NCBI GenBank assembly: GCA_037833965.1
Contig: AP031355.1
Location: 6,411,501-6,475,500 of the forward strand
Direction of reading: 5' to 3'
Source: Marchantia polymorpha subsp. ruderalis
Lineage: Eukaryota; Streptophyta; Marchantiopsida; Marchantiales; Marchantiaceae
DNA length: 64,000 nucleotides
In this document: piece after piece, positions 36,878-45,593 of the stretch
Layout: every line of letters begins with the position of its first letter
How positions within the stretch are numbered: position 1 is the first letter of the stretch
Position numbers and translations under genes: made by a program
The notes under the pieces: model-generated
Told to the model about the DNA's origin: nothing
Databases searched by the model: none
What the model saw: only the letters and a program-made list of their open reading frames with translations

Positions 36878-39800
36878 ATGGTATGAGAGCGACCTTGCTT
36901 TTTCCTTGAGTGTGGATTACGCCTCATGGAATAGCAAGTGATTGATGATGGAGTGCAGTTTTGAGAGTGTATAGAGGTTGGTAGAGGTCATTCATTTGCA
37001 TGTAGAGAGAGGTGGAAAGGTGAAATTGTGGTTTTGCAGATATGGACGGGATTGACAGGAATCCAATACCGCACTCACCAATTCCTAACCTATTCGATAT
37101 TCACCTTCGTTGCATGGAGAAACATCATTTTTGGATGTACCTTGTGGTTTGTTGGGGTGCAGATTTTATGACTAGAGTGATGGAGTCGAGAGAGCCACTG
37201 ATTCTTCCAATAGTTACTTATGAAGAAACTTGGGATTGTACTATATACATTATATACTGAATGTTTCATGGATTTGAATCGCGAACCACCTGTTCCGATT
37301 CGGTTCAGCACTTATGTAAAGATTAGATAGTATACGTGACAGAAGAGGATATGAAGAGATTTTCTTATGAGAAATTATGGAGAGTAGTACTATAGAGCTG
37401 TGATAGAATCACATGTAACTTTTGTGGTTCTTTTGTTGAGAGCTCAGATAGTGATTATACTCACTTTGTATTAGAGGGAGTGTGAGAAAGCATGGGAACA
37501 TCAATCGATATGGGTGAGGTTCTCAATGCAATCATGACGGAAATGAATGAGTTGAAAAAAACGATATTAGATAATCATATCAAGCAACAAGCCATGGAAG
37601 ATAAAATCTTCACATTGGATAGTGAGAAAGTAGAGAGACAGTTAGAGAGATGGAAGTTGAATCTCAAGTTCAAGCTTCCCAAGTTTAGCTAGAATCAACT
37701 TATATTGATGTAGCAGAGGCAAATAGGAGACGTCTTCAAGAGATTGAAGATCAAGCAAATCTTTTGCTTCGAATGGAAAAATCTTGTAAGGTGGAAGCTT
37801 ACATAGGAAGTAGAGCAATGAAAACATTAGAGGGATGGATTATGAGGATGAATATTTATAATCCCATTTTTATGTTTCTGATTATATTGCAGGAATGTTC
37901 ATGAGATCTTATCTTACGGATAAGGTTCTCACATAGTACACAACATGGGAAAGAATGCTTTCAGAACGAGGTGCTACCATTTTGTGGAGTGAAATGCATG
38001 AAATACTTCTGCAAAACTTTCAAGCGGTGGATTCTCTTCAAACTGCAAAAATGAAGTTGTGGGATCTAAAACAGAAAGGAGGTATTCATGAGTACATTGA
38101 AGAATTTCGTGATCTTCAAGTATCTATCATGGTCATGAATGGAGCAGAAGCCTTTAACGTATTCAAACGAGGCTTAAAGTATCAAATTTGAAAGGAGGTG
38201 ATGGTAAGCAATTCATCTACTGTGAATTAAGCAATTGCAATTGCTCAATGAATTTTGAGTGCTTTTGATGTCACACACGGTGAACCAGCAAGCATTTTTT
38301 GAGATCCATCTGGCCCAACACCGATGGAGTTGGGAAAGCTTTGACGTAGATAAGGTTTTGCACCAACAAGAGGACCACCACTAAGATTTGGAGGTGAGAT
38401 TTGGCGACTAGGAGTTCCAAATTTGCAAAAAGGTTATGCAAATAACGGAATGGTTTGAGTAGGAGCTGGAGTTCGTGACAATTGTCAATGCATGTGGATA
38501 AATGGATCACATTGCCAAGTTTTGTTAAATTTGGCCGACACCACAAGGAGTACGGCTAATGCAACGACGACCGTTCAACAACATGAAGGGGATAGAGTAT
38601 GAAGAGGTGGAGAAAGAAGTTTCGAGAAACGAAGATCACCAGTAAACTTGCCTCGCGGCCTTACTGGTTCTACAAAGCGAAAAAAAGGCGAGGTTGGAAG
38701 AAGTCAATGGTTGGGAGCTCATGGAAGGAATAAGAAGCAAGCTCAACTCATTGTCACGGATGGTTTAATGGAAGGACACAAGGTGAGAGTTTTAATTGAT
38801 CATGGAGCAACTAAGAATTTTCTATCAAGGAGTGTTGCTATGAAGTTAGGTTTGATATTGATGAAAGACGTGAGTGAAGAAGTTGAATTGCCAAACGAGC
38901 AAACTGAAGTGGTAGAAACACTACCACGGAGTGTAGAATTATCCGTAGGTAGATACAAGGAGAACATTGAATGAAGAGTAATTCGTTTAGCTCGATATGA
39001 TGTCATCCTTGGAATGTCATGAATGGAGCAATATAATCCGGAGGTAGATTGAAGAAGAAAAGTGATTACAAGTAGTGGATGGAAGATCTATGGAGATAGA
39101 ATTAGATCTCAGAATAGGAATTTACCCTTCTTTGTGATGCGTACAACATCCACTTCTAGAGATGATGTACGTTTCCTTGGACTTATAGGAGATATTGGAT
39201 CCACAGACAAACTTTATATTCTGGAGTCCTTGAACGACATTTTTATGGAGTATAAAGATGTTTTTCTAGGTGATCTACCTGTAGGATTACCATCAAAGAG
39301 GTGAGTAGATCACAAGATTGAAGTGATAGCTGGAAGTACACCAACTTGCAAAGCTTCATATCGTTTGACTGCAAACGAATTGGAAGAATGCAAAGATCAA
39401 GTGGAGTAGATGTTGAGCAAGGGATTCATTCAACCAAATGTTTCACCTTATGGAGCTCCAGTGCTCTTTGTGAAGAAGGAGGATGGATCCATGAGACTAT
39501 GGATCGATTATCACGGGTTGAATAAGCAAACGGTGAAAAACAAACATTCAGTACCTCGTATGGATGATTTGTTTGATCAACTTCAAGGAGCGAAGTACTT
39601 CATTAAGCTAAGTTTGAGAAGCGGCTACAATCAAATTTGAATTGCAGATAAATATGTACACAAAATAACTTTTCGTACTAGGTATTGACACTTTGAGTAT
39701 CTAGTGATGCCTTTTGGTCTCACTAATGCATTAGCTACATTCATGGGATTGATAAACGATATCTTTTGCCCTTATCTAGATAAATCTGTCATTGTTTTTC

Positions 39801-40973
39801 TAGATGATATATTGGTGTATAGCAAGACTTTGAATGATCATAGAATTCATCTACGAGAGATACTTCAAGTTTTAAGAGACAATCAATTGTATGCCAAAGC
39901 TTCAAAATGTGAATTTGGCAAGTCGGAAGTAGATTACATGGGTCACATAGTTACAACTACAGAAATCCAAGTGATGAGTGAGAAGATAGATGCTTTGTTA
40001 CACAAAGCATCTCAAGTGGTATGATCCGAACCGTTCTATCAAGTTGGCTATTGACGCATCAGGTACAACAGTATGTGGTATACTTCAACAAGAATGGGAG
40101 GATGGATGGCATCCATTTGCTTTCTATTCTTGAAAGTTGGTGGCAACAAAACAAAATTATCACACGACAAAATGGGAGGAGTTAGCCATCGTGTTGACAA
40201 CCAAACATTGGAAGCATTACTTGGATGATAAGGAGTTTGTGGTGGAGACCGATCATAAACCCTTGGTTTATTTGAAAACTCAAAAAAATCTGTCCAAACG
40301 ATAAATTCAATGGCCAGAGTGGCGTCAAGATTGTGTACGTGGAGGGAAAGAAGCAACTTGCAGATGCTCTCACACACATGCCTTGTTTGAATCATGTTGC
40401 AGAAATAAAAATTCAGGTTGATTGGTGGAGCAAGATGACACAAGCCACAAAGGAGGATGAAGAGATCACTCGAACACTACAAACTGGAATGGCAGAGAAA
40501 TCTCGAGGTTTGACGCTTTACAATCAGCGTATATGGATTCCACATGATCAAGATTTGCGCACATTGATTTTGGCAGAAAGTCATGACATAGCCATTGCAG
40601 GTCATGTGGGAGTGGAGAAAACCGTGGAGAGTATACAATGAGTGTACTATTGGCCCAAAATACGTGAGAATGTGGAGTCTTTTGTTCAAAGTTGTGTTGC
40701 TTGTCAACAAAACAAGGCAAGTAATCAAAAACCAGCGGTTTATTACAACCTCTTCCTATTCTCGAATAGCGGTGGGAACATATCATCATGGATCTTGTAT
40801 GTGAGTTACCAAAGACTTCGTTAGTACATGATTCAGTGGTGGTTTTTGTGGACAAATTGAGCAAGATGATTCATATCAGGCCAACCACAAAAACAGTAAC
40901 ATCTCCACAACTAGTTCAATTGTATGTAGATGTTATTTTTGTGAATCATGGCTTAAGCAAAGTGTTAATGTGT

Positions 40974-40997
40974 TACCTCTATCCGTGGATAGAGGTA
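40974..40997. repeat. Palindrome created by a templated insertion in copy A
   Basis: Perfect 11-bp arms (40974-40984 and 40987-40997) with a 2-base centre. Copy C has only the right-hand sequence (CACGGATAGAGGT). The extra bases in A are its reverse complement. Confidence 0.8.
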
Positions 40998-41100
40998 CTC
41001 ACATCACTAGTTTATTTTGGAAAACTTTGTTTAGTTTTTTCAAAACAAAACTAGCAATGTCAACGACCTATCACCCTCAAACTGACGGAAAAACGGAACT

Positions 41101-41320
41101 TATTGGATGAATTTCAAGTCTCGAGTGTGATTTCATCCTGCAATGTGATGCCTTCAAACTTATCAATTGTAGCGTTTTCTAGGAGTCACATGTGCCTAAG
41201 AAGTAAAACTTTTCAATAGAATGTTAATTTGTGACATTACTTGGTTTTCTAGAGTTGGTTCCATCCTCGTGAAATTAGATCTTTATCATTATAATCCATT
41301 TTGGTAATTTTCTGTTATTA
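41101..41320. other. Junction between copies A and D
   Basis: About 220 bp not alignable by eye with any part of copy C. It lies between the truncated integrase of A and the leader/gag start of D. No feature seen. Confidence 0.5.
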
Positions 41321-41690
41321 TTAGAGTTCAGATTGTGATTATATTTACTTTGTATTAGGGTGAGTGTGAGAAAACATGGAGACATCAATCAATATGGATT
41401 AATTGATATAGATGACGTTCTCAACGCAATCATGTTGGAGATGAAGTAGTTGAAAAAAACGATAGTAGATGGACATATCAAGCAACAAACCTTGGATGAT
41501 AAAATCTTTGCATTGGAGGGTGACAAGATAGAAAGAGAGAAAGAGATGAAAGTTGAACCTCAAATTCAAGCTTTCCAAGTTCAACCGGAATCAACCACTA
41601 TTAATGCAAGAGAGACAAATATGAGACGTCTTCAAACTATTGAAGATCAAGCAAATCTTTTGCTTCAAATGACAAAATCCTGTAAGGTGA
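41321..41690 (+). mobile_element. Chromovirus copy D, left part (leader end and gag start)
   Basis: Resembles copy C from just upstream of the gag ATG through residue about 100 of gag, with a stop after the first codons and an extra short insertion. It is cut at 41690 by copy B and resumes at 53617. The last 5 bases, GGTGA, are repeated at 53617-53621. Confidence 0.85.
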
Positions 41691-42110
41691 TGTAACACTA
41701 GGGTTTAGAGAGAAGTTCACTCGAAGATAGAAACGTAAACTCTGAAGATGAGAGATACCAACAATGGTTCTCCTCTCCCTTATATAGCTCTCACCAACAA
41801 GTACAAGGTGATATGATCTAATCCCCACCATCCATCCCACTCCTAGTGGATGGATGACGTGGCGGATAACCCTAACAAGCACACGGATCGCTGACGTGGC
41901 GCACCCAACTAACACACTAACTAACACACTCAATCCTTACCTACGAGCACACGGATTGCTGACGTGGCACTGTCAACTAACACATCCACTCTTTACCTAC
42001 CAAGTGCGCAGATCGCTGACGTGGCAGCTATGACTAGTGCACACTAAAGTATCTACATCAATATTTAGAGTAACCTCTACTTTAGTTCTAACTAACTAAA
42101 GATGGTTACA
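41691..42110 (-). repeat. 3' LTR of copy B
   Basis: 420 bp, TGTAACACTA...GGTTACA on the plus strand (reverse of the family LTR). About four substitutions, a 1-bp and a 14-bp indel separate it from its partner at 53212-53616. Confidence 0.93.
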
Positions 42111-42119
42111 ATCCTCCTT

Positions 42120-43352
42120 TTAAGATGCAACGTCCTCGTTGCACATACGTTCAAACTCCTGAACTATCAAAGGTGCATTTGCTAAATTTTTAGCTGGTTC
42201 CCAAGTTGATTCATACGATGGATAGCCTTTCGATTGAATCAAATACTCTACTTTGGGGTATTTATGACCTCGAATACGTTTCTTGAGTATCTTTTCTACC
42301 TCAAACTCCTCATGATCTGCTATCAAGGTTGGAAGAGGAGGTGGTGCTGGTTGGTTGGTGAATTGTTTTGGTCGTGGTACATGTTTTCGCAATCGTGACA
42401 CATGAAATACTGGATGTATTTTCATATGTGACGGAAGTTCCAACTTGTATGACACTTCACCAACACGCTTCAAAACCAAAAATGGACCAATGAACCTAGG
42501 GTTTAACTTTGGTGTTCCTACAAGAGACAAATTTGTTATAGATAACCAAACATGATCTCCAACCTCAAAATTCACTTCTCTACGATGAGCATCGGCATGC
42601 TGCTTTTGCCGATTTTGAGCTATCACTAGCTTCTCCTTGGCCTGATGTAGTCCTCGGTGAATATGCTCCACGAATTCGTTGACTGCTGCGACTTTGGTCG
42701 AAAACTCCTCTCCTTTGGGAAGTCTCATCAAACTTGAAGGAGTTATAGGATGAGCTCCATACATAAGAAAAAATGGAGACACTTTTGTTGATGCATTAAT
42801 TGAATTGTTATATGCAAATTCCACAAGTGGCAAAAGTTTGTCCCACTCTTCTTGCTCTTCTAATGTGAATGCTCGTAGCATATCCTCTATGGTTCTATTT
42901 GCCCTCTCAGTTTGTCCATCAGTTTGAGGGTGATAGGCCGTTGACATTGCTAGTTTTGTTTTGAAAAAACTAAACAAAGTTTTCCAAAATAAACTAGTGA
43001 AGTGAGTACCTCTATCCGTGATTAACACTTTGCTTAATCCATGATTCACAAAAACTGCATCTAGATACAATTGAGCTAGTTGTGGAGCTGTTACTATTTT
43101 TGTGGTTGGCCTGATGTGAATCATCTTGCTCAATTTGTCCACAAAAACCACCACTGAATCATGTCCTAACGAAGTCCTTGGTAACTCACATACAAGATCC
43201 ATGGTGACATGTTCCCACCGCTGTTCAGAAATAGGAAGAGGCTGTAATAAACCCGCTGCTTTTTGATTACTTGCCTTGTTTTGTTGACAAGCAACACAAC
43301 TTCGAACATAAGACTCCACATCCTCACGTATTTTGGGCCAATAGTACACTCG
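42120..43352 (-). CDS. Integrase catalytic core to chromodomain of copy B (3' part of pol)
   Basis: Uninterrupted frame of about 410 codons. It starts at the C copy junction inside the zinc-binding region (YYWPKIREDVESYV, then CVACQQNK) and carries the DDE core (MDLVCELP, ITDRGTHF, ERANRTIEDML), the GPF/Y-type module FIGPFLVLKRVG, and a C-terminal chromodomain (EFEVEKILKKRI, YPSYESTWEPAKNL). It ends TAA at 42120-42122, just before the polypurine tract. The N-terminal His pair of the HHCC motif is on the other side of copy C, near 49430. The chromodomain places the family among chromoviruses, whose integrases are thought to target by chromatin marks. Confidence 0.92.
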   Translation of the reverse strand, partial: RVYYWPKIREDVESYVRSCVACQQNKASNQKAAGLLQPLPISEQRWEHVTMDLVCELPRTSLGHDSVVVFVDKLSKMIHIRPTTKIVTAPQLAQLYLDAVFVNHGLSKVLITDRGTHFTSLFWKTLFSFFKTKLAMSTAYHPQTDGQTERANRTIEDMLRAFTLEEQEEWDKLLPLVEFAYNNSINASTKVSPFFLMYGAHPITPSSLMRLPKGEEFSTKVAAVNEFVEHIHRGLHQAKEKLVIAQNRQKQHADAHRREVNFEVGDHVWLSITNLSLVGTPKLNPRFIGPFLVLKRVGEVSYKLELPSHMKIHPVFHVSRLRKHVPRPKQFTNQPAPPPLPTLIADHEEFEVEKILKKRIRGHKYPKVEYLIQSKGYPSYESTWEPAKNLANAPLIVQEFERMCNEDVAS

Positions 43353-43437
43353 TGTAACCATCTTTAGTTAGTTAGAACTAAAGTAGAGGTTACTCTGAAT
43401 ATGGATGTAGATACTTTAGTGTGCACTAGTCATAGCT

Positions 43438-43609
43438 GCCACATCAGCGATCCGCGCACTTGGTAGGTACAGAGTGGATGTGTTAGTTGACAGTGCCACG
43501 TCAGCAATCCGTGTGCTTGTAGGTAAGGATTGAGTGTGTTAGTTAGTGTGTTAGTTGGGTGCGCCACGTCAGCGATCCGTGTGCTTGTTAGGGTTATCCG
43601 CCACGTCAT
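43438..43609 (+). promoter_or_regulatory. Array of four GCCACGTCA-type motifs in LTR U3
   Basis: GCCACGTCAGC or close variants begin at 43438 (G to A variant), 43495, 43563 and 43600, each followed by a similar tail (GATCCG...). On the other strand this reads TGACGTGGC, the hybrid G-box/C-box bound by plant bZIP factors. The array is kept in all LTRs of the family here. Confidence 0.6.
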
Positions 43610-43676
43610 CTATCCACTAGGAGTGGGATGGATGGTGGGGATTAGATCATATCATCTTGTACTTGTTGGTGAGAGC

Positions 43677-43684
43677 TATATAAG
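43677..43684 (+). promoter_or_regulatory. TATA box of LTR promoter
   Basis: TATATAAG lies about 95 bp before the end of the LTR and is conserved in the other LTR copies. Transcription would start about 30 bp downstream, giving an R-U5 of some 60-65 bp. Confidence 0.65.
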
Positions 43685-43772
43685 GGAGAGGAGAACCATT
43701 GTTGGATCTCTCATCTTCAGAGTTTACGTTTCTATCTTCGAGTAAACTTCTCTCTAAACCCTAGTGTTATAA

Positions 43773-43784
43773 TGGTATCAGAGC
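43773..43784 (+). other. Primer binding site (initiator tRNA-Met)
   Basis: TGGTATCAGAGC, one base after the 5' LTR. It is the usual plant LTR-element primer site. Copy A has a C-to-G change here; copy B keeps it at 53210-53199. Confidence 0.9.
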
Positions 43785-43935
43785 GACCTTGCTCTTTCCT
43801 TGAGTGTGGATTACCCCTCATGGAATAGCAAGTGAGTGATGATGGAGTGTAGTCTTGAGAGTGTATAGAGGCTGGCAGAGGTCATTCATCTGCATGTAGA
43901 GAGAGGTGGAAGGGGGAAATTGTGCTTTTGCAGAT

Positions 43936-44154
43936 ATGGACGGGATTGACAGGAATCCAGTACCGCACTGGCCAATTCCTAACCTATTCGATATTCACCT
44001 TCGTTGCATGGAGAAACATCATTTTCGGATGTACCTTGTGGCTTGTTGGGGTGCAGATTTTATGACTAGAGTGATGGAGTCAAGAGTGCCACTGATTCTT
44101 CCAATAGTTACTTATGGAGAGACTTGGGATTGTACTATATACATTCTATACTGA
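43936..44154 (+). CDS. Leader ORF1 of chromovirus copy C (unknown function)
   Basis: 72-codon ORF between the primer site and gag, starting MDGIDRNPVPHWPIPNLFD and rich in aromatic, Cys, His and Met residues (WGADFMTRVMESR near the middle). It is also open in copy A (37042-37260) and copy B (53047-52829), although gag and pol of A are full of stops. A pyrimidine-rich TTTTGCAG lies directly before its ATG, which resembles a splice acceptor. I recognise no family. Most chromoviruses lack an ORF here; Ogre/Tat-type elements have one, but I see no similarity I can name. Confidence 0.55.
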   Translation: MDGIDRNPVPHWPIPNLFDIHLRCMEKHHFRMYLVACWGADFMTRVMESRVPLILPIVTYGETWDCTIYILY

Positions 44155-44367
44155 TTGTTTCATGGATTTGAATCGCGAACCACCTGTCCCGGTTCGATTC
44201 AGCACTTATGTAGAGATTAGAACAGTATACAGACAGAAGAGGATATGGAGAGATTTCTTGTGAGGAATTATGGAGAGGAGTACTATAGAGCTGTGATAGA
44301 GTCACCTGCACCTTTTGTGACTCCTTTGTTGAGAGGTCACATAGTGATTATACTCACTTTGTATTAG
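44150..44367 (+). pseudogene. Leader ORF2 of copy C (+1 frame relative to ORF1, broken)
   Basis: Overlaps the end of ORF1 in the +1 frame and continues through FMDLNREPPVPVRFSTYVE and RTVYRQKRIWRDFL. In C it meets TGA at 44261-44263 because a TTTT run has lost one T. Copies A and B keep the T, and there the frame continues (NYGEEYYRAVIESP) to a stop 17 bp before the gag ATG. Copy B has a separate CGA-to-TGA stop. ORF1 and ORF2 together cover nearly the whole leader, about 140 codons. Confidence 0.45.
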
Positions 44368-44384
44368 AGGGATTGTGAGAAAGC

Positions 44385-45512
44385 ATGGGAACATCAATTG
44401 ATATGGGTGAGGTTCTCAATGCAATCATGGCGGAGATGAAGGAGTTGAGAAAAGCAATAGTAGATGGGCATACCAAGCAGCAAGCCATGGAAGATAAAAT
44501 CTTCGCATTAGAGAGTGAGAAAGTAGAGAGAGAGAGAGTTGGAGAGATGGAAGTTGAACCTCAAGTTCAAGCTTCCCAAGTTCAGCCAGAACCAACTCCT
44601 ATTGATGCAGCAGAGGCAAATAGGAGACGTCTTCAAGAGATTGAAGATCAAGCAAATCTTTTGCTTCGAATGGGAAAATCCTGTAAAGTGGAAGCTTACA
44701 AAGGGAGTAGAGCAATGGGAGTGTTAGAGGGATGGATTATGAGGATGAATATTCATTTATCCCATTTTCATGTTTCTGATTATATTGCAGGAATGTTCAT
44801 GAGATCTTATCTTACGGATAAGGCTCTCACATGGTACACAACATGGGAGAGAATGCTTTCAGAACGAGGTGTTACCATTTCGTGGAGTGGAATGCAAGGA
44901 CTTCTGCAAAATTTTCAAGCGGTGGATTCTCTTCAAACTGCAAGAATGAAGTTGTGGGATCTGAAGCAGAAAGGAGGTATTCATGAGTACATTGAAGAAT
45001 TTCGTGATCTTCAAGTATCTATCATGGATATGAGTGGAGCTGAAGCCTTGGACGTGTTCAAACGAGGCTTGAAAGATCGAATTCGAAAGGAGGTGATAAT
45101 AAGCAATCCATCTACTGTGAATGAAGCAATCGCAATTGCTCAACGAATTTCAGGTGCTTTTGGTGTCACACACGGTGAACCAGTGAGCAATTTTAGAGAT
45201 CCATCTGGTCCAACACCGATGGAATTGGAAAACCTTCGACGTAGAGAAGGTTTTGCACCAACAAGAGGACCACCACCAAGATTTGGAGGTGAGATTAGGC
45301 GACCAGGAGTTCCAAATTTGCAAGAAGGTTATGCAAATAATGGAATGGTTCGAGGAGGAGCTGGAGTTCGTGACAATCGCCAATGCTATGCATGTGGACG
45401 AATGGGTCACATAGCCAAGTTTTGTCGAGTTCGGCCGACACAACAAGGAGTACGGCCCATGCAGCGACGACCGTTCAACAATATGGAGGGGATAGAGTAT
45501 GAAGAGGTGTAG
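44385..45512 (+). CDS. Gag of chromovirus copy C
   Basis: 375 codons. The N-terminal third has acidic helical and coiled-coil-like segments. The capsid-like region contains FMRSYLTDKALTWYTTWE and the retrotransposon-gag type block around LQTARMKLWDLKQ. Near the C-terminus is one nucleocapsid knuckle, CYACGRMGHIAKFC (C-x2-C-x4-H-x4-C). It stops at TAG 45510-45512, where copy B has GAG; the B frame runs 11 codons further to the TAA inside the frameshift stem. So C lost the end of gag that contains the slippery site. Confidence 0.9.
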   Translation: MGTSIDMGEVLNAIMAEMKELRKAIVDGHTKQQAMEDKIFALESEKVERERVGEMEVEPQVQASQVQPEPTPIDAAEANRRRLQEIEDQANLLLRMGKSCKVEAYKGSRAMGVLEGWIMRMNIHLSHFHVSDYIAGMFMRSYLTDKALTWYTTWERMLSERGVTISWSGMQGLLQNFQAVDSLQTARMKLWDLKQKGGIHEYIEEFRDLQVSIMDMSGAEALDVFKRGLKDRIRKEVIISNPSTVNEAIAIAQRISGAFGVTHGEPVSNFRDPSGPTPMELENLRRREGFAPTRGPPPRFGGEIRRPGVPNLQEGYANNGMVRGGAGVRDNRQCYACGRMGHIAKFCRVRPTQQGVRPMQRRPFNNMEGIEYEEV

Positions 45513-45523
45513 GAAGCAGTTTC

Positions 45524-45593
45524 GGGAAACGAAGATCACCAGTAATCTTCCCTCGCGGCCTTACTGGTTCTACAAAGCGAAGAAAAGGCGAGG
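45524..45593 (+). promoter_or_regulatory. Putative -1 ribosomal frameshift signal at gag/pol junction
   Basis: Slippery heptamer G_GGA_AAC (45524-45530) is in the gag frame. A 7-nt spacer (45531-45537) is followed by an 8-bp stem, ACCAGTAA 45538-45545 with TTACTGGT 45561-45568; the gag TAA is in the 5' arm. Loop bases CCTCGC (45551-45556) can pair with GCGAGG (45588-45593), making an H-type pseudoknot. Pol is open in the -1 frame. The same cassette is in copy B (slippery at 51629-51623, arms 51615-51608 and 51592-51585). Copy A keeps stem and pseudoknot but has GAGAAAC. Confidence 0.7.

Larger units (their letters stand above)
36458..41100 (+). mobile_element. Chromovirus copy A, old and 3'-truncated
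   Basis: Ty3/gypsy LTR element of the same family as copies B-D. It has a 5' LTR (36458-36877), a primer site with one change (TGGTATgAGAGC), the leader ORF (37042-37260), a decayed gag (37492 to about 38640) and pol fragments: protease 38648-38974, RT 39062-40000, RNase H and integrase to about 41100. Many stops are single transitions (CGA to TGA, TGG to TGA). A 189-bp in-frame deletion at 39988-39993 removed the RT/RNase H connection. The 3' part of integrase, the chromodomain and the 3' LTR are missing. Similarity to copy C stops near 41100. Confidence 0.9.
43353..43771 (+). repeat. 5' LTR of copy C
   Basis: 419 bp, TGTAACC...GTGTTATA. Contains the U3 motif array and TATA box listed separately. 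Confidence 0.93.
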
